From Sulfobacillus benefaciens (GTDB lineage: Bacteria; Bacillota; Sulfobacillia; Sulfobacillales; Sulfobacillaceae), in NCBI GenBank assembly GCA_003023695.1, contig PXYW01000002.1, forward strand, positions 1 through 64,000: a DNA stretch of 64,000 bases. Direction: 5' to 3'. The number at the start of each line of letters is the position of its first letter. Positions within the stretch are counted from its first letter, which is position 1. Shown piece by piece: positions 62,773 to 64,000 of this stretch. The notes under the pieces were generated by a model. It searched no databases. It had not been told where the DNA came from and worked only from the letters and a program-made list of their open reading frames with translations. Made by a program: the position numbers and the translations under genes.

Positions 62773-63915
62773 ATGACGATTACCCGGACTTTAGGCTATC
62801 CTACACGATTAGTTCATGCACATGGCCTACTGGCGCACGCAATTGCAGAACTAGTTCCCGAACTTGGCTCTCGTCCTTTTATATTATACGGACGGTCCCA
62901 ATCGAAGGTATTGGAATCCCTTTCTGCATTGTTGCCTCATGCCACGTTTTGCGTCTATCCCGGGGGAGAACCCGAATTAGCCACCATCAATCAGTTATTG
63001 GATGGTATTCACGATGCGTCGGCGATTCTTGCAATTGGCGGCGGATCGGTACTGGACAGTGCCAAATTGTTGGGAGTGATGACCCCATTGACGAAGTTGG
63101 GCACTAGCTTGGCAGACGTCATCGCTAGTCCCGATAAAATTGCCGCCGGTCTTCCCGTAATTGCTGTGCCGACAACGGCAGGCACTGGTTCCGAAGTCAC
63201 CCCTTATCTGACTTTGACGTTGGCTAATCCGAACGGCAGCGCGGAAAAACGCTTACTAACCAGTCGCCATTTAGTGCCGCGTGTCGCCATATTAGATGCA
63301 ACCCTGACCTTGCACTTGCCGGAGGATGTGACCCGCAATACGGGAATTGATGCCTTTACCCATGGACTAGAAGCATTTGTTTCGATTAAATCGAATCCCT
63401 GGTCAGATCCCTGGGCGTTGGCTGCGGTTTCCCAATTGTGGCTCACATTGCCCATCGTGTTGCGAGACCCGTTAAATGTTCCTGCACGACAAGTAGTCAT
63501 GGAAGCCGCCACCATGGCCGGTTTTGCCTTTGCTCATGCGTCAGTCGCCTTGGTCCACGGCATGTCCCGCCCCTTGGGAGCATGGTTTCACCTGCCGCAT
63601 GGGTACGCCAATGCCATTTTGCTGCCAACCGTGATGCGCTTTAGTTTGCCACACTTGGCCCCAGATCGAGAACGTCTTTTGCGCAGTGCGCTTGAGTTGC
63701 CCGATAGCATTGCCTTGGCCGATGCCATTGAAGGCTGGTTAAAGGAGATCGGAATCACTCCATGGCCTGAACATCATGAAGCACGGAACCATCTTTTGGA
63801 GCGGGCCCCCGCAATGGCTCACCAGGCGCTTTCCAGCGGAAGTCCTGCCAACAATCCGAAGGTGCCTGATGTCGCTACCATTGTCCAGCTTTATCAATCT
63901 CTGGCTACCGTCTAA
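62773..63915 (+). CDS. Iron-containing alcohol dehydrogenase
   Basis: Group III alcohol dehydrogenase of 380 residues. NAD-binding GGGSVLDSAKLLG is near residue 93. Metal ligands lie in GIDAFTHGLEAF and in VALVHGMSRPLGAWFHLPHG, giving Asp and three His. GGAAGGAGG precedes the ATG. Related to butanol dehydrogenases and maleylacetate reductases. With the preceding SDR it probably acts on a single alcohol or diol pathway. Confidence 0.92.
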   Translation: MTITRTLGYPTRLVHAHGLLAHAIAELVPELGSRPFILYGRSQSKVLESLSALLPHATFCVYPGGEPELATINQLLDGIHDASAILAIGGGSVLDSAKLLGVMTPLTKLGTSLADVIASPDKIAAGLPVIAVPTTAGTGSEVTPYLTLTLANPNGSAEKRLLTSRHLVPRVAILDATLTLHLPEDVTRNTGIDAFTHGLEAFVSIKSNPWSDPWALAAVSQLWLTLPIVLRDPLNVPARQVVMEAATMAGFAFAHASVALVHGMSRPLGAWFHLPHGYANAILLPTVMRFSLPHLAPDRERLLRSALELPDSIALADAIEGWLKEIGITPWPEHHEARNHLLERAPAMAHQALSSGSPANNPKVPDVATIVQLYQSLATV

Positions 63916-63943
63916 AACCATTGTCGCTAAGGAGGCTTCCCGC

Positions 63944-64000
63944 ATGGCATCACCCCACTCAGCCACCACATCTGCCACCCGTTGGCCTTTGGAAACCAAC
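63944..64000 (+). CDS. 5' end of a gene cut by the window edge
   Basis: ATG at 63944 is eight bases after AAGGAGG and starts 28 bases past the alcohol dehydrogenase stop. The first 19 codons read MASPHSATTSATRWPLETN. Too short to name. It is probably the third gene of the SDR-alcohol dehydrogenase operon. Confidence 0.7.
   Translation, partial: MASPHSATTSATRWPLETN

Noticed and set aside
1-64000. CRISPR arrays, tRNA, rRNA and intact mobile elements
   Set aside because: No regularly spaced direct repeats, tRNA-like cloverleaf, rRNA segments, or full transposase genes were found on reading; a computed scan would be firmer.

Overview
The window looks like chromosome of an acidophilic, spore-forming member of the Firmicutes, most likely Sulfobacillus or a close relative. 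This is inferred from content, with no database search. It carries a three-gene gerA-type germination operon and an AsnB of the sporulation-associated type. It also has a YumC-type ferredoxin-NADP reductase, a LipL-type octanoyl transferase, strong AGGAGG ribosome sites with many GTG/TTG starts, and intermediate GC. No rRNA, tRNA, CRISPR array, intact insertion sequence or prophage was found. Most of the window is ordinary metabolic chromosome.

Layout. 1-452 is the 5' part of a DUF5680 gene running off the left edge. 666-7594 is one long minus-strand operon: ctaG, PHP phosphatase, EamA-type permease, glcE, glcF, glcD and a HAD phosphatase. Its last four genes make a complete 2-phosphoglycolate to glyoxylate salvage route. 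7692-10329 holds a D,D-carboxypeptidase and a GT87-like membrane protein. 10658-14353 is gerAA-gerAB-gerAC. 14364-16379 is an amidase followed by a DUF433/DUF5615 pair. 16541-21178 is redox and membrane housekeeping: trxB, 7Fe ferredoxin, HPP protein, FNR, and an NfeD/SPFH pair. 21529-30986 includes an S9 peptidase, DUF2785, an MFS permease, ctaB (heme O synthase), hsp20, a TetR regulator, purE and purK.

31152-41943 holds moaA with an overlapping LigB-type dioxygenase, a quinone oxidoreductase with a perfect palindromic operator, and asnB. It also holds a minus-strand operon fur - DUF4149 - NUDIX - prpD - prpB, and lipL-ppi on the plus strand. 42392-49849 is a second S9 peptidase and a molybdenum hydroxylase cluster in the order coxD, coxE, coxM, coxS, coxL. 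The large-subunit motif is not that of a true CO dehydrogenase. 49971-57147 is an OatA-like acyltransferase, YjbQ, a lone nucleotidyltransferase, a YgiT-type zinc-finger protein, an amidohydrolase, a lipoprotein and a NUDIX hydrolase. 57166-60601 holds an acyl-CoA mutase whose two specificity residues match isobutyryl-CoA mutase, an XRE regulator and leucine dehydrogenase, suggesting branched-chain acid metabolism. 60680-64000 is a CofE-like protein, then an operon of an SDR, an iron-type alcohol dehydrogenase and a gene cut by the right edge.

No clearly new multi-gene system is visible. The best leads are the isobutyryl-CoA-mutase signature, the phosphoglycolate salvage operon ending in a probable CTG-start gene, the Fur-led methylcitrate operon, the ribosome site buried in a hairpin before a NUDIX gene, and several palindromic operators.
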